Origin: an uncultured Collinsella sp.
GTDB lineage: Bacteria > Actinomycetota > Coriobacteriia > Coriobacteriales > Coriobacteriaceae
DNA length: 64,000 nt
Direction of reading: 5' to 3'
Assembly (NCBI GenBank): GCA_905194675.1
Contig: CAJJTG010000002.1
Coordinates: 1 to 64,000 of the forward strand
Positions 32,394 to 42,957 of the stretch are shown piece by piece. Both the position numbers and the translations under genes were made by a program. Each line of letters opens with the position of its first letter. The first letter of the stretch is position 1. The notes under the pieces were generated by a model, which was not told the origin of the DNA, did no database searches, and saw only the letters and a list, made by a program, of their open reading frames with translations.

Positions 32394-34463
32394 ATGTCTT
32401 CCCAGATGACGGTTATTATCGCCGGTATCGTGCTGGTTGTGGCCATCGTGGTCGCGCTGGTCATCATGCGTCGCGGCGATTCCCGTTTTACCTACGATAC
32501 GCAGCATGGAACGGCCCCGCGCGCCACCGAGGGCGAGGGCAATACCGCGGCGACCGCCTTTAAGGGCCGCTTCTCCATCCTCACCACGGGTGTGGGCGCG
32601 ATGTTCGCGGCGCTTGCCGTCAAGCTGTGGGGCATGCAGATGGTCTCGTCGGACTATTATGAAAAGCAGGCTAATAGTAATCAGACGCGCACCGTTACCA
32701 CACCCGCTGTGCGCGGCCGCATCCTCGACCGCAATGGCGTGGCACTTGTCCAGAACCGTCCCTCACTTGCTGTCGTGGCCTACCGCGACCTTGCCGAGGA
32801 TGAGGTTCTGGTTCGCCATCTTGCCAACGTGCTCGGTATGCCCTACGTGGCGGTTCTGCGCAATATTCAGGACAATTCCGAGGGCGCCCAGAGCCTGCAT
32901 ACCATCGCGACGGACGTCCGTCGCTCCACGGTTGCCTATATCAAGGAGCACGCCGGCGAGTTCCCGGGCGTCAAGATTGCCGAGCGTACCGAGCGCCAGT
33001 ACCCGTACGGCGAGACGGCCTGTCACATTTTGGGCTATACCGGCACCATTACCTCCGAGCAGCTCGAGGCCCAGAATAAGAAAACCTCTGGCGATGATGA
33101 TACTTCTGCTGGCCGGATTACGTACCAGTCGGGCGATATCGTGGGCCAAGCGGGCGTTGAGAGCTACTACGAAAACCTGCTGCAGGGTATTCGTGGCGAG
33201 CAGACCGTCAAGGTCGATGCCTCGGGCAATGTGACCGGTCAGGCCGGCGCCGTGCCCGCGAAGGCCGGCTCCGACATTAAGCTCACGCTCGACCTTAAAA
33301 TCCAACAGGCCTGTGAGACGGCGCTGTCGAGTGCTATCGAGCTTGCCAAGACCACGGGCCACAGTAACGCCGGCAACGGCGCCGTGGTGTGCCTCGATCC
33401 CAACAATGGTGAGATTCTGGGCATGGCGAGCGAGCCCAAGTTCGATCCGTCGGTGTTTATCGGCGGCATCTCCAACGATGTGTGGACCGAGCTCAACGAT
33501 GACGAGGGTTCGCACCCGCTGCTCAACCGCGCTATCAGTGGCCAATACATGTCGGCTTCGACCATCAAGCCGCTCTCGGCGCTGGCAGGCCTTGAATTTG
33601 GAACTTATACCTCCGGCCAGACCACGAACTGCACGGGCTATTGGACGGGCCTAGGCAAGTCGTGGGGTAAGTACTGCTGGCTGCATTCCGGCCACGGCAC
33701 CATGACGCTGCAATCGGGCATCGCCAACTCGTGCGACCCCGTGTTCTACGATATGGGCAAGGCGTTTTTCTACAACGACCATCATCCCGAGGGCCTGCAG
33801 GAGGTCTTTCGTCGCTGGGGCCTAGGCAAGACCTGCGGTATCGATCTGCCGAGTGAGGGCGCGGGCCGTATTCCCGATGCCGAGTGGAAAGAGTCGTACT
33901 TCACCGACGCCTCTGCCGAGGACCGCAAGTGGAATGCCGGCGATATGACCAACATTGCCATCGGCCAGGGCGACATCCTGGTGACGCCCCTGCAGATGGC
34001 GTGCGCCTATATGGGTCTTGCCAACGGCGGCAAACAGTACGTGCCTCACGTGTTTTTGTCTGCCGTGTCGCGCGATGGCGACGGCGATGCCTATAAGTAC
34101 AACGGAAAGGGCAAGAAGAAGCGCCTAGAGGCCAAGATCAACAGCGATTCGGATTTGGCTCTTGTCCGCAACGGCATGCACGATGTGATTTACACGGCAT
34201 CGACGTCCCTGGCGGCTCACTTTGGCACCCTGACGCCGCAGGTATACGGCAAGTCGGGCACGGGCGAGAAAAGCGGCGAGGACGAATACGCGTGGTTCTG
34301 CGCCTATGCACCGGCCGATGATCCCAAGTATGTTATCGCTACTGTCCTGGAGCAGGGCGGCGGTGGCTCGGATACCGCGATGCATGTCGTGCGCGACGTG
34401 CTCGGCGTGATTTATGACGAGCCCGATACCTCTTCGGCCTCGGGCGATTCTTCGGTTCGATAG
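32394..34463 (+). CDS. mrdA: penicillin-binding protein 2, elongation transpeptidase
   Basis: This 689-residue class B PBP has the dimerisation domain (VRGRILDRNGVALVQNRPS, about 107-124) and the transpeptidase domain with the active Ser in SASTIK (387-392, nucleophile Ser389), an SCD second motif in IANSCDPVF and KSGT in VYGKSGTG. It cross-links lateral peptidoglycan with RodA. An oddity is two hydrophobic N-terminal segments (about 5-25 and 60-82) separated by an acidic linker, where PBP2 normally has one. GGGAGG before the ATG supports this start. It is co-transcribed with mreBCD and rodA. Confidence 0.95.
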   Translation: MSSQMTVIIAGIVLVVAIVVALVIMRRGDSRFTYDTQHGTAPRATEGEGNTAATAFKGRFSILTTGVGAMFAALAVKLWGMQMVSSDYYEKQANSNQTRTVTTPAVRGRILDRNGVALVQNRPSLAVVAYRDLAEDEVLVRHLANVLGMPYVAVLRNIQDNSEGAQSLHTIATDVRRSTVAYIKEHAGEFPGVKIAERTERQYPYGETACHILGYTGTITSEQLEAQNKKTSGDDDTSAGRITYQSGDIVGQAGVESYYENLLQGIRGEQTVKVDASGNVTGQAGAVPAKAGSDIKLTLDLKIQQACETALSSAIELAKTTGHSNAGNGAVVCLDPNNGEILGMASEPKFDPSVFIGGISNDVWTELNDDEGSHPLLNRAISGQYMSASTIKPLSALAGLEFGTYTSGQTTNCTGYWTGLGKSWGKYCWLHSGHGTMTLQSGIANSCDPVFYDMGKAFFYNDHHPEGLQEVFRRWGLGKTCGIDLPSEGAGRIPDAEWKESYFTDASAEDRKWNAGDMTNIAIGQGDILVTPLQMACAYMGLANGGKQYVPHVFLSAVSRDGDGDAYKYNGKGKKKRLEAKINSDSDLALVRNGMHDVIYTASTSLAAHFGTLTPQVYGKSGTGEKSGEDEYAWFCAYAPADDPKYVIATVLEQGGGGSDTAMHVVRDVLGVIYDEPDTSSASGDSSVR

Positions 34464-34472
34464 GAGGTTGCG

Positions 34473-35699
34473 ATGGATTTTTCTCCGGCGGATCTGTTCC
34501 GTTCAACCAAGACCGGCTCTCGCAGCAGCCTGGACCGCGTCAACAAGCAACTTTCGGCCTCGCGCGGTACGTTTCGCCAAAAGGTGCATATCGGTGTGCT
34601 GCTGGCTACCGTCGCGCTCGTTGCCTATGGCGCCATCATTATTTGGTCGGCGTCACAGTTTAAGGCCGACGCCTCATTCTCGCGCCACCTGCTGGGCATT
34701 GGCATTGGCGCGGTGCTTGCGGTGCTCGTCTGGCGTACCGATCTGCGCGGCATCTCTAACTTCTCGACGGCGCTGCTCGTCATTGACCTTATTGTGATCT
34801 TCTCGCCCAAGATTCCGGGCCTGTCCTATACGGGCGGTCTGGGCATGACGGGCTGGATCAAGATTCCCGGTATCGGCTTGACATTCCAGCCGGTTGAGCT
34901 TGCCAAGCTCATCACCATCTTCTTTATCGCCACGCTTGGCTCGCAGTATAACGGCCGCATCGATACCGTTCGCGACTACGTTAAGCTCTGCGGCATGCTG
35001 TCCATCCCGTTTTTGGCCGTCGTCGCCATGGGCGACCTGGGCTCGGGCCTGGTCGTGCTGGTCTCGGGCGCCATCGTCATCTGCATGAGCGGTGCGCGCC
35101 GCGAATGGGTGCTGTCGACCTTGGCCCTGCTCGTGGGCCTGGTGGCCCTCGTCCTGGCGCTCGATTCGGTCTTTGATTCGTTGCTCGGCCACGATGTGCT
35201 CATCAAGCAGTATCAGATGAACCGCCTGACGGTCTTTATCGACCCCGATAATGCCGATTCGGACGATGCCTACAACCTGCAGCAGTCGCTTATCGCCGTT
35301 GGCTCGGGTGGCTTCTTTGGTAAGGGTTTGGGCCATGCGACGCAGTCGGCCGGCGGCTTTCTGCCTGAGTTCCACACCGACTTCGTCTTCGCCTTCCTGT
35401 CCGAGACCTTTGGCTTTTGCGGTTCCTTTTTGCTCCTATGCCTCTACGTGCTGCTGATCTTTTCGACGATTCGCGTCGCCTTTAAGTGTGAGTCGCTGTT
35501 CTTGCGCCTATCGTGTGTGGGCATCGTTGGCATGTGGGCGTTCCAGACCTTCGAAAACATCGGCATGTGCATTGGCATGATGCCGATTACCGGTATTCCG
35601 CTACCGTTTATTAGCTTCGGTTCGTCTTCGATGATGATTCAGCTGCTGACGGTGGGTATCGTACAATCCATATGGCGGCATCGTTCGGGCGCCGCGTAA
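34473..35699 (+). CDS. rodA: RodA peptidoglycan glycosyltransferase
   Basis: This 408-residue SEDS protein has about ten membrane helices. Family motifs include KIPGIGLTFQPVELAKL, AMGDLGSGLVVLVSG with the catalytic-region Asp, QQSLIAVGSGGFFGKGLGHATQSAGGFLPE and the C-terminal GMMPITGIPLPFISFGSSSM. It polymerises lipid II in the Rod complex with PBP2, whose gene ends 9 bases upstream. Confidence 0.96.
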   Translation: MDFSPADLFRSTKTGSRSSLDRVNKQLSASRGTFRQKVHIGVLLATVALVAYGAIIIWSASQFKADASFSRHLLGIGIGAVLAVLVWRTDLRGISNFSTALLVIDLIVIFSPKIPGLSYTGGLGMTGWIKIPGIGLTFQPVELAKLITIFFIATLGSQYNGRIDTVRDYVKLCGMLSIPFLAVVAMGDLGSGLVVLVSGAIVICMSGARREWVLSTLALLVGLVALVLALDSVFDSLLGHDVLIKQYQMNRLTVFIDPDNADSDDAYNLQQSLIAVGSGGFFGKGLGHATQSAGGFLPEFHTDFVFAFLSETFGFCGSFLLLCLYVLLIFSTIRVAFKCESLFLRLSCVGIVGMWAFQTFENIGMCIGMMPITGIPLPFISFGSSSMMIQLLTVGIVQSIWRHRSGAA

Positions 35700-35717
35700 C
35701 CGCTGGAGGGGTTTGCT

Positions 35718-36647
35718 ATGAAAATTCCCGTAGATAAGCTGACCCGCGCTTTTAAGATGGGCGCGTCCGTTAAGAAGGATTCCGATACGCCGGTGCGCGT
35801 CTCGGTCTATCTGGATTCGTCCGCCTCGCGCTTTCTGGCCGAGACGGTGCGTGACGCCTTTGTGCCGCAGACGACCTCGGGCATTGTGCGCGTCGAGCGT
35901 CTGGGGGAGGAGCGAATTGCTCCAAAGACCGATACCGATGTGGTACTGGTGCTCTCGTGCGGTTCCGACCGCTTGGAGAGTGCCGTGCAGGAGCTCGTGA
36001 TCGCCGGCGCGCCCGTGTGCGTGCTTGCCGAGTCTGCTGTGGAGGTGCCGTTTATCGAGGAGTCCACGCCCATGCTCGGCGTGGTGGCGGCAACCGATAA
36101 GACGTATCTGCTCGAGACGCTTGCCCGCTGGATTCTCGATCGCACCGAAAAGGAAACGGCTTTTGCGGCGAACTTTGCCTTCATGCGCATCGCGGCGGCC
36201 AATCGTATCATCACCTCGTGCGCGCTCACCAATATGGCGACCGGTGCGCTGGTGTTTTTGCCGGGCGCCGATTATCCCGTTATGGCGCTGGCGCAGGTGG
36301 GCATGCTCTTTGAGCTCGCTGCCGTCTTTGGACGCGGCATTAAGCCTGAGCGCGGCTACGAGGTCGCGGGCGTGCTTGCCGGCGGTCTTGTGATCCGCGC
36401 GGTCACCCGCGCGCTCGTCAAGCAGACGCCGCATATTGGGTTTGCCGTTAAGGCGCTCACTGCTGCCGCGGGCACCTATGGCATGGGCCGTGCGCTTGTT
36501 TCGCTCTACGAGCGCGATGTCGACTACAGCCGTGCCAACGAGGTGGTCACTGCCACGTTCTCCCGCGTTCGCGATCTGGTGACCACGGTCGCGGGCGCTA
36601 CCCGTCCTATGGCGTCCTATCAAGACGCATCCGATCTCGCTGCTTAG
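35718..36647 (+). CDS. DUF697-like membrane-associated protein
   Basis: This 309-residue protein has an N-terminal domain of about 130 residues with alternating strands and helices (VVLVLSCGSDRLESAV) and no P-loop. A hydrophobic helical region (about 160-270) follows with NRIITSCALTNMATGALVFLPGADYP, VGMLFELAAVFG and GTYGMGRA, which resembles DUF697 (YcjF-type) regions attached to GTPases. Here no GTPase is fused. Its function is unknown; position behind rodA suggests an envelope role, but the spacing (18 bases to rodA, 10 to the radical-SAM gene) shows only co-transcription. GGAGGGG precedes the ATG. Confidence 0.6.
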   Translation: MKIPVDKLTRAFKMGASVKKDSDTPVRVSVYLDSSASRFLAETVRDAFVPQTTSGIVRVERLGEERIAPKTDTDVVLVLSCGSDRLESAVQELVIAGAPVCVLAESAVEVPFIEESTPMLGVVAATDKTYLLETLARWILDRTEKETAFAANFAFMRIAAANRIITSCALTNMATGALVFLPGADYPVMALAQVGMLFELAAVFGRGIKPERGYEVAGVLAGGLVIRAVTRALVKQTPHIGFAVKALTAAAGTYGMGRALVSLYERDVDYSRANEVVTATFSRVRDLVTTVAGATRPMASYQDASDLAA

Positions 36648-36657
36648 GGGTTTTCCG

Positions 36658-38535
36658 TTGCGCGTTCCGTATCAAGACTGCTTTCATTTAATTGAGCCGC
36701 TGCTCGCCAAGGTCGAAAAGCCGAGCCGCTATATCGATCACGAGTGGGGCACGCTTTCCAAGCCCGATGCCGACTACCGTTGCTGCCTGATCTACCCGGA
36801 TGTGTACGAGGTTGGTTTGCCCAACCAGGGCATCGCCATCCTCTACAACATCCTTAACCAGGCCGAGGGCATCTCCTGCGAGCGTGGCTATGTGCCGTGG
36901 CCCGATATGGGTGACGCCATGCGCGAGGCGGGCATTCCGCTGCTCTCGCTCGAGGGTGCAGCGCCGGTCGCTTCGTTTGATATCGTCGGTCTGCATGTGC
37001 CGCACGAGATGGCGGTGACGAACTTCCTCGAGGCACTCGATCTCGCTGGCATTCCGCTGTTAGCGGCCGACCGAGGCGAAGACGACCCCATCATCATCGC
37101 CGGCGGTCCCTCGGTGTACAACCCCGAGCCGTACGCGGCCTTCTTCGATGCCATCCTCATCGGCGAGGGCGAGGAATCGCTGCTCGAGACCTGCCAGCTG
37201 CATCGCCGCCTGCGCGACGAAGGAGTCCCGCGCGCGCAGATTGTTGAGCAGCTTGCATCCATTGCCGGCAACTACGTGCCGTCGCTCTATGAGGTTCGTC
37301 ACGACGAGCCCTGCTCGCCGCATGGCTACACCGTGCCGCGTGAGGGCAAGGATGCGCCGACCGTGGTCTACAAACGCGTCGTCGAGGATTTCGGCGCCAC
37401 GAATCCGCTGTCGCAGTCGTGCGTACCCTATGCGCAGCTGGTCCACGACCGCCTGTCTATCGAGATCCTGCGCGGCTGCGCCCGCGGCTGTCGTTTTTGC
37501 CAGGCCGGCATGACGTATCGCCCGGTGCGCGAGCGCTCGGCCGACCAGATCGTCTCGTCGGTGATTCAGGGCCTGGAAAAGACCGGCTATGACGAGGTGT
37601 CGCTGACCTCGCTCTCCACGACCGACCACTCCTGCATTCGTGACGTGCTCGGCAGGCTCAACCGTCGCCTGGAGGATACGGGTATTCGCGTGTCTATTCC
37701 GTCGCAGCGCTTGGATTCGTTTGGCGTGGATATGGCCGAGTCGGTCGCCGGCGAAAAGAAGGGCGGCCTGACGTTCGCGCCCGAGGCCGGCAGCCAACGC
37801 ATGCGCGACATCATTAACAAGAACGTGACCGAGGAGGACCTGGACCGTGCGGCCAAGGCGGCCTTCGAGGCCGGCTGGAACCGCATGAAGCTCTACTTTA
37901 TGATGGGCCTTCCCGGCGAGCGCGACGAGGACATCGTGGCCATCGCCAATCTGGCCGATCACGTGCTGGAGCTCGGTCGTTCCGTGGTGCCCAAGGCTCG
38001 TCGCGGCTCGATCTCGGTGTCCATCTCGGTTTCGGTCTTTATCCCCAAGGCTGCCACGCCGTTCCAGTGGTGCCCGCAGCTCGACTACGACGACGTCAAG
38101 CGTCGCCAGAAGCTGCTCATCACGAGCGTTCGCAACCGTGCCGTCCGCGTGCATTACCACGATGCCGAGACCTCGCTCATCGAGGCCGCGCTCTCCCGCG
38201 CCGGTCGTGACATGACGCCCGTCATCATCGATGCTTGGCGCTCGGGGTCTCGCTTTGACGCCTGGGTAGAGCATTTCTCGCTCGATAACTGGAAGGAGGC
38301 TGCTGCCAAAAACGGCATCGACCTCAATGAGCTCGTGCACCTGCCCTACGAGTTGGACTGGCGTCTGCCGTGGGAGCATGTGAGCCCCGGCTGCACGCGC
38401 GGCTTCCTCGAGCGCGAGTACCGTCGCTCGCTCGAGGGTGTCACGACTCCCGACTGCACCCGCACGTCGTGCACCGGCTGCGGAATCTGCCCCACGCTCC
38501 ACGCCAAGAATGTATTGATGGGTGATCGCGCATGA
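36658..38535 (+). CDS. radical SAM protein, TIGR03960 type
   Basis: This 625-residue protein has an N-terminal B12-binding-like fold (about 40-190: YPDVYEVGLPNQGIAILYN, then IIIAGGPSVYNPEPYAAFFDAILIGEGEE) and a radical SAM barrel with the cluster motif CARGCRFC and GLTFAPEAGSQRMRDIINK. A C-terminal Cys cluster (CTRTSCTGCGIC) may bind another iron-sulfur cluster. The family is nearly always paired with the DUF2344/TIGR03936 protein, whose gene overlaps here by 4 bases, and lies near rplU or rne/rng in many genomes. The substrate is not known. The start is TTG at 36658, preceded by TAGGGG. Confidence 0.9.
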   Translation: MRVPYQDCFHLIEPLLAKVEKPSRYIDHEWGTLSKPDADYRCCLIYPDVYEVGLPNQGIAILYNILNQAEGISCERGYVPWPDMGDAMREAGIPLLSLEGAAPVASFDIVGLHVPHEMAVTNFLEALDLAGIPLLAADRGEDDPIIIAGGPSVYNPEPYAAFFDAILIGEGEESLLETCQLHRRLRDEGVPRAQIVEQLASIAGNYVPSLYEVRHDEPCSPHGYTVPREGKDAPTVVYKRVVEDFGATNPLSQSCVPYAQLVHDRLSIEILRGCARGCRFCQAGMTYRPVRERSADQIVSSVIQGLEKTGYDEVSLTSLSTTDHSCIRDVLGRLNRRLEDTGIRVSIPSQRLDSFGVDMAESVAGEKKGGLTFAPEAGSQRMRDIINKNVTEEDLDRAAKAAFEAGWNRMKLYFMMGLPGERDEDIVAIANLADHVLELGRSVVPKARRGSISVSISVSVFIPKAATPFQWCPQLDYDDVKRRQKLLITSVRNRAVRVHYHDAETSLIEAALSRAGRDMTPVIIDAWRSGSRFDAWVEHFSLDNWKEAAAKNGIDLNELVHLPYELDWRLPWEHVSPGCTRGFLEREYRRSLEGVTTPDCTRTSCTGCGICPTLHAKNVLMGDRA

Positions 38536-39344
38536 GTGAGCGCCTGACCGACAACCCCACGCTCTTTAGACTTCGTGTTCGCTATGGCAAGCGCGATCGC
38601 CTTAAGTACCTGGGCCATCTCGAAGTAATCCATACCATTGAGCGCATCGTGCGCCGTGCGGGACTTCCCTATGCCGTCACGCAGGGCTTCTCTCCGCACA
38701 TGCGAGTGGGCTTCTCTTCGGCGCTACCGGTGGGTACGTCGTCGATCTGCGAGTGGTATGACCTGTTTATGACCGAGTTCGTGGCGCTCGACGAGGCGTT
38801 TGGGCGCCTGGCTGCGGCGTCTCCGGCCGATCTGGCGCCCATCGAGGCGGCGTACATCGACGTGCGCACGCCGGCGCTCACGGCTCAGCTTACGCGTCTG
38901 TCGTACCGTATCGACTTGCACCTGGACCCCGAAGCCCCCGTGAGCGCCGACGAGGTGCGCGCTGCGATTGACACGCTGCGCTCGGGTCATGGTATTGACT
39001 ATGCGCGCGGCAAAAAGAGCAAGCGCTTAGACCTTGACCACACACTGGTGGGCTATGAGCTCATGGCGGGGGAGCGCCCTGACCATTTGGTGCTCATGCT
39101 CGACACCCATGCCGACAACGAGGGCTCCATGCGTCCGGAAATTTTGCTTTCCGCTGCTGATGTTTTGTTGCAGGGCTTGACCCCGGGCGTGGATGCACCT
39201 ATTGTTTCCACCGGTATGCAAGACCTCGTGACCATCTGCTCCTACGATGTCGAGCGTCAGAATCAAGCATGCGAGGACGACGAGGGCCGACTCGTCAGCC
39301 CCATACCTGTGCGAACTTGTGGATTTGCTCCACATACTCGTTGA
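38532..39344 (+). CDS. radical SAM-associated protein, TIGR03936/DUF2344
   Basis: This 270-residue partner protein of the preceding radical SAM gene has the family opening FRLRVRYGKRDRLKYLGHLEVIHTIERIVRRAGLPYAVTQGFSPHMRVGFSSALPVG. Its ATG overlaps the upstream stop as ATGA, so translation is coupled. The partner probably forms a complex with the SAM enzyme; its activity is unknown. The stop codon overlaps the -35 box of the rplU promoter. Confidence 0.9.
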   Translation: MSERLTDNPTLFRLRVRYGKRDRLKYLGHLEVIHTIERIVRRAGLPYAVTQGFSPHMRVGFSSALPVGTSSICEWYDLFMTEFVALDEAFGRLAAASPADLAPIEAAYIDVRTPALTAQLTRLSYRIDLHLDPEAPVSADEVRAAIDTLRSGHGIDYARGKKSKRLDLDHTLVGYELMAGERPDHLVLMLDTHADNEGSMRPEILLSAADVLLQGLTPGVDAPIVSTGMQDLVTICSYDVERQNQACEDDEGRLVSPIPVRTCGFAPHTR

Positions 39345-39369
39345 CGGGGGTATTTTCGCCTGCTACTAT
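39341..39369 (+). promoter_or_regulatory. promoter of rplU-rpmA
   Basis: TTGACG (39341-39346), a 17-base spacer and TACTAT (39364-39369) form a near-consensus promoter. The -35 box overlaps the end of the preceding gene. Confidence 0.8.
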
Positions 39370-39411
39370 ATTCGGCTGTTGCACTAACTGATGCATGAAG
39401 GGCAAGTAAAC

Positions 39412-39786
39412 ATGTACGCAATCGTTAACACGGGCGGCAAGCAGTACAAGGTCGCCACCGACGATGTCATCACCGTCGAGAAGATCGAGGGCAATGAGGG
39501 CGACAAGGTCACCCTGCCGGTCATCTTCCTCAACGATGGTAAAAAGATCGTCACCGATCCCGACAAGCTGGCCAAGGCCAAGGTTACCGCTCAGATCGTT
39601 GAGCAGTTCAAGGGCGAGAAGCAGCTGGTCTTCAAGTTCCACAAGCGTAAGCGCTATCGTCGTCTGAAGGGTCACCGTCAGCAGCTCACCAAGCTGAAGA
39701 TCGTGAAGGTCCAGGCTACGTCCCGCGCCAAGAAGGCTGTCAAGGCAGAGGCCGAGGCTGTTGCCGAGGCTCCCGTCGCCGAGTAG
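39412..39786 (+). CDS. rplU: ribosomal protein bL21
   Basis: The first 103 residues are a standard L21 (MYAIVNTGGKQYKV, FKFHKRKRYRRLKGHRQQ). A tail of about 20 residues rich in Ala, Glu and Lys extends beyond the usual end, giving 124 residues. ATG at 39412 matches the family start; an upstream in-frame ATG at 39391 would add seven residues not seen in L21. GAAGGGC lies 9 bases before the chosen ATG. It is paired with rpmA as usual. Confidence 0.97.
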   Translation: MYAIVNTGGKQYKVATDDVITVEKIEGNEGDKVTLPVIFLNDGKKIVTDPDKLAKAKVTAQIVEQFKGEKQLVFKFHKRKRYRRLKGHRQQLTKLKIVKVQATSRAKKAVKAEAEAVAEAPVAE

Positions 39787-39819
39787 ATTACACTCGTAAC
39801 GAAAGAGTAGGTATACACA

Positions 39820-40077
39820 ATGGCACACAAAAAAGGACTCGGTTCCTCCCGTAATGGCCGTGACTCCCGCGGTCAGCGCCTTGGCACGAAGCGCTATGCC
39901 GGCCAGACGGTAACCACGGGCACGATTCTCGTCCGTCAGCACGGCACGCACATCCACCCGGGTGAGAACGTTGGCCGTGGCAAGGACGACACGCTGTTCG
40001 CGCTGGTCGACGGTACCGTTGAGTTCCACAAGGGTATCAAGCACAGGGTCAGCGTACGCCCGCTCGCGAACGCGTAA
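39820..40077 (+). CDS. rpmA: ribosomal protein bL27
   Basis: This 85-residue L27 has [22 protein letters not shown] and GNILVRQ-like [15 protein letters not shown]. It lacks the N-terminal extension that the Prp protease removes in Firmicutes, so the mature N-terminus is encoded directly. It follows rplU after 33 bases; a hairpin terminator lies between it and obgE. Confidence 0.97.
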   Translation: MAHKKGLGSSRNGRDSRGQRLGTKRYAGQTVTTGTILVRQHGTHIHPGENVGRGKDDTLFALVDGTVEFHKGIKHRVSVRPLANA

Positions 40078-40102
40078 TTCACCCTTCATAGAGCACATAT
40101 GT

Positions 40103-40145
40103 GGGAGGCACTTGAGTTTTAGGATTCAAGGGTCTCCCTCTTTTT
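40103..40145 (+). terminator. intrinsic terminator or attenuator between rpmA and obgE
   Basis: GGGAG (40103-40107) and CTCCC (40134-40138) pair, with CTTGA/TCAAG pairing further in, followed by TCTTTTT. It likely lowers obgE expression relative to the ribosomal genes. Confidence 0.7.
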
Positions 40146-40149
40146 GTAG

Positions 40150-41628
<1,479 letters not shown>

Positions 41629-41631
41629 GCC

Positions 41632-42309
41632 ATGTCGCTGCGCGGTGGAATCGGTTTGCCCGAGCTGCCCATAAAAGAGGGCAAAGAGTTTCGGCTTGGC
41701 ATTATGGGCGGCACATTCGACCCGATTCATTACGGACACCTGGTGACTGCCGAGCAGGCGCGCGAGTCGCTCGACTTGGACGCCGTGCTCTTTATGCCGG
41801 CGGGCTCTCCCGCCTTTAAGCTTGACAAGCCGGTTACGCCTGCCGAGGACCGTTATGCCATGACGGTCCTCGCCACCGCCGCGAACCCGGCCTTTTTGGC
41901 GAGCCGGTTCGAGATTGACCGTCCGGGCGTAACCTATACGGCCGATACGCTTCATGCCCTTCGCGACTTTTACCCGCCGCAGGTAAAGCTCTACTTTATT
42001 ACGGGCGCCGATGCGATTATCGATATTGTGACCTGGCATGATGCCGAACGAATCGCTGAGCTTGCTACCTTTATTGCGGCGACGCGACCGGGCTTTGATA
42101 TCGATACGGCGCGTGCCCGAATCAAAGAGTCGGGGCTGCCGTTCGACGTGCGCTATATTCAGATTCCGGCGCTGGCGATCAGCTCGACGAACATTCGTAA
42201 GCGAGTTGCCCGCGGCATGAGCGTGCGCTATCTTACGAGCGAGTCCGTGCTCGGCTACATTCGCAAGCGCAGGCTATATGCCGATTTGGGCCAAGAAGAT
42301 TTTGAGTGA
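41632..42309 (+). CDS. nadD: nicotinate-nucleotide adenylyltransferase
   Basis: This 225-residue NAD-biosynthesis enzyme joins nicotinate mononucleotide and ATP. It has LGIMGGTFDPIHYGHL (nucleotidyltransferase GxFxPxHxGH motif) and the C-terminal ISSTNIRKRVARGMSVRYL. An extra N-terminal segment of about 20 residues precedes the family start; an internal start is not obvious. The stop overlaps the yqeK start by one base. Confidence 0.95.
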   Translation: MSLRGGIGLPELPIKEGKEFRLGIMGGTFDPIHYGHLVTAEQARESLDLDAVLFMPAGSPAFKLDKPVTPAEDRYAMTVLATAANPAFLASRFEIDRPGVTYTADTLHALRDFYPPQVKLYFITGADAIIDIVTWHDAERIAELATFIAATRPGFDIDTARARIKESGLPFDVRYIQIPALAISSTNIRKRVARGMSVRYLTSESVLGYIRKRRLYADLGQEDFE

Positions 42310-42929
42310 TGGGGGCTACGTTGTCGGTAGAGGATCAGTTTGAGGGCGATGAGCGCGCGCTGCTCAAGCGCATTCAAGAGCTGCTCGATGTTCGCATGAA
42401 AGATAAGCGCAAGCGCTATGTGCATTCGCTGGGTGTTGCCGAGACCGCACTTCATCTGGCCGAGGTCTACGGCGTTGACCGCTTTGATGCGGCTGCCGCC
42501 GGCTTAATTCACGATTGGGACAAGGTTCTTTCCGATGACGAGCTCGTGGCCCGCGCGCTTCACTATGGCATCAAGGTTGCCGGCTCTCCTTCCGCCGCGA
42601 CGCCGCTTTTGCATGGCCCTGTTGCCGCCTATGAGCTTCCGCAGCTTTTTCCCGAGCTGTCGCCGGCTGTTTTCCAGGCTGTCGACCGTCACACCGTGGG
42701 TGCCTGCGACATGACGCCGCTCGATATGGTGGTCTTTGTGGCAGATGCCATCGAGCCCAACCGTCACGGCGACTATGCCCATGCGCTGCGCAAGATGGTG
42801 GGGGAGTCGACGCTTGACGAGTTGTTCTTCTCCTGTTTTGCGCAGGGTCTGGTCTATGTGATCCAGTCCGGGCGCTATCTTTATCCCACGGCTATTACGA
42901 TTTACAACCATTACGCCCAGCTGCGCTAG
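42309..42929 (+). CDS. yqeK: HD-domain nucleotide hydrolase YqeK
   Basis: This 206-residue HD protein has HSLGVAETALHLAEVYG, the metal-binding HDWDK, LHGPVAAYEL and DRHTVGACDMTPLDMVVFVADAIEPNR, as in YqeK, which hydrolyses diadenosine tetraphosphate in bacteria studied. It is fixed between nadD and rsfS as in many Gram-positives. ATG at 42309 shares its A with the nadD TGA; a GTG at 42306 is also possible. Confidence 0.93.
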   Translation: MGATLSVEDQFEGDERALLKRIQELLDVRMKDKRKRYVHSLGVAETALHLAEVYGVDRFDAAAAGLIHDWDKVLSDDELVARALHYGIKVAGSPSAATPLLHGPVAAYELPQLFPELSPAVFQAVDRHTVGACDMTPLDMVVFVADAIEPNRHGDYAHALRKMVGESTLDELFFSCFAQGLVYVIQSGRYLYPTAITIYNHYAQLR

Positions 42930-42957
42930 CTCGGGTGTGTCTAGAAAGAGGTATTCC

